A DNA stretch of 64,000 nt from Otatea glauca (lineage: Eukaryota > Streptophyta > Magnoliopsida > Poales > Poaceae). Shown here in pieces: positions 63,973 to 64,000 of this stretch; within the stretch, counting starts at the first letter, position 1, and each line of letters opens with the position of its first letter. The notes under the pieces were generated by a model. The model searched no databases and had not been told where the DNA came from. It saw only the letters and a list, made by a program, of their open reading frames with translations. The DNA lies in contig CM070728.1 in the NCBI GenBank assembly GCA_036346275.1, positions 19,368,723 to 19,432,722 on the forward strand. The letters are read 5' to 3'. Made by a program: the position numbers and the translations under genes.

Positions 63973-64000
63973 GTTCTCGCCGACCTTGCCATCTATTTAA

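Overview
This is a eukaryotic nuclear window, almost certainly from a grass (Poaceae). The supporting signs are introns with GT..AG borders, GC-rich first exons, a SMART-type miniature LTR retrotransposon, Tourist, Stowaway and hAT MITEs, a CACTA end, a Ty3/gypsy gag of plant type, and an IDD zinc-finger gene of the SGR5/LPA1 clade. Nothing in the sequence fixes the species.

Layout from left to right. 1-3496 is a minus-strand Ty3/gypsy retrotransposon cut by the window edge, with a decayed gag and one LTR. 3497-6384 is intergenic, with a Tourist-like MITE and a nuclear copy of plastid ndhC. 6390-10477 is a 4.09 kb TGTAACA...TTACA element, minus orientation, with a perfect 5-bp target duplication. 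10478-16400 holds AT-rich repeat arrays, a Stowaway MITE, a GAGCTCG-type array and a SMART element. 16457-20655 (+) is an intact 11-exon MAP65 gene. 20656-25455 is intergenic, with a Mutator-like MITE and a degenerate 75-bp array. 25456-27031 (-) is a five-exon gene for a plastid SecE2-type translocon subunit. 27271-27652 is a hAT-type element. 28635-29754 (-) is a clathrin-assembly (ANTH) pseudogene. 29813-37534 is a retroelement unit with a second 4.07 kb unit nested in it; both have perfect target duplications. 38672-39402 is a solo LTR. 39403-45844 is repeat-rich intergenic DNA with a hAT MITE. 45845-48416 (-) is an intact three-exon IDD transcription factor. 48417-54834 is intergenic with Stowaway and Tourist MITEs. 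54835 to the window end is a CACTA element invaded by a three-level nest of TGTAACA units.

Three genes look functional: MAP65 (microtubule bundling), the SecE2-like subunit (plastid inner-envelope protein insertion) and the IDD regulator (shoot gravitropism and tiller-angle clade). They have no obvious functional link and are simply neighbours in a TE-rich plant region.

The most unusual feature is the recurring family of 4-5.6 kb TGTAACA...TTACA units. They have perfect target duplications but no internal coding domain. Each carries a TATA box, a GC-rich island that differs from copy to copy, and, in the two best copies, an AATAAA about 120 bp before the end. They may be solo LTRs with exceptionally long LTRs or a non-coding retroelement family. 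Exon structures were deduced by hand from splice signals and reading-frame continuity, without transcript data.
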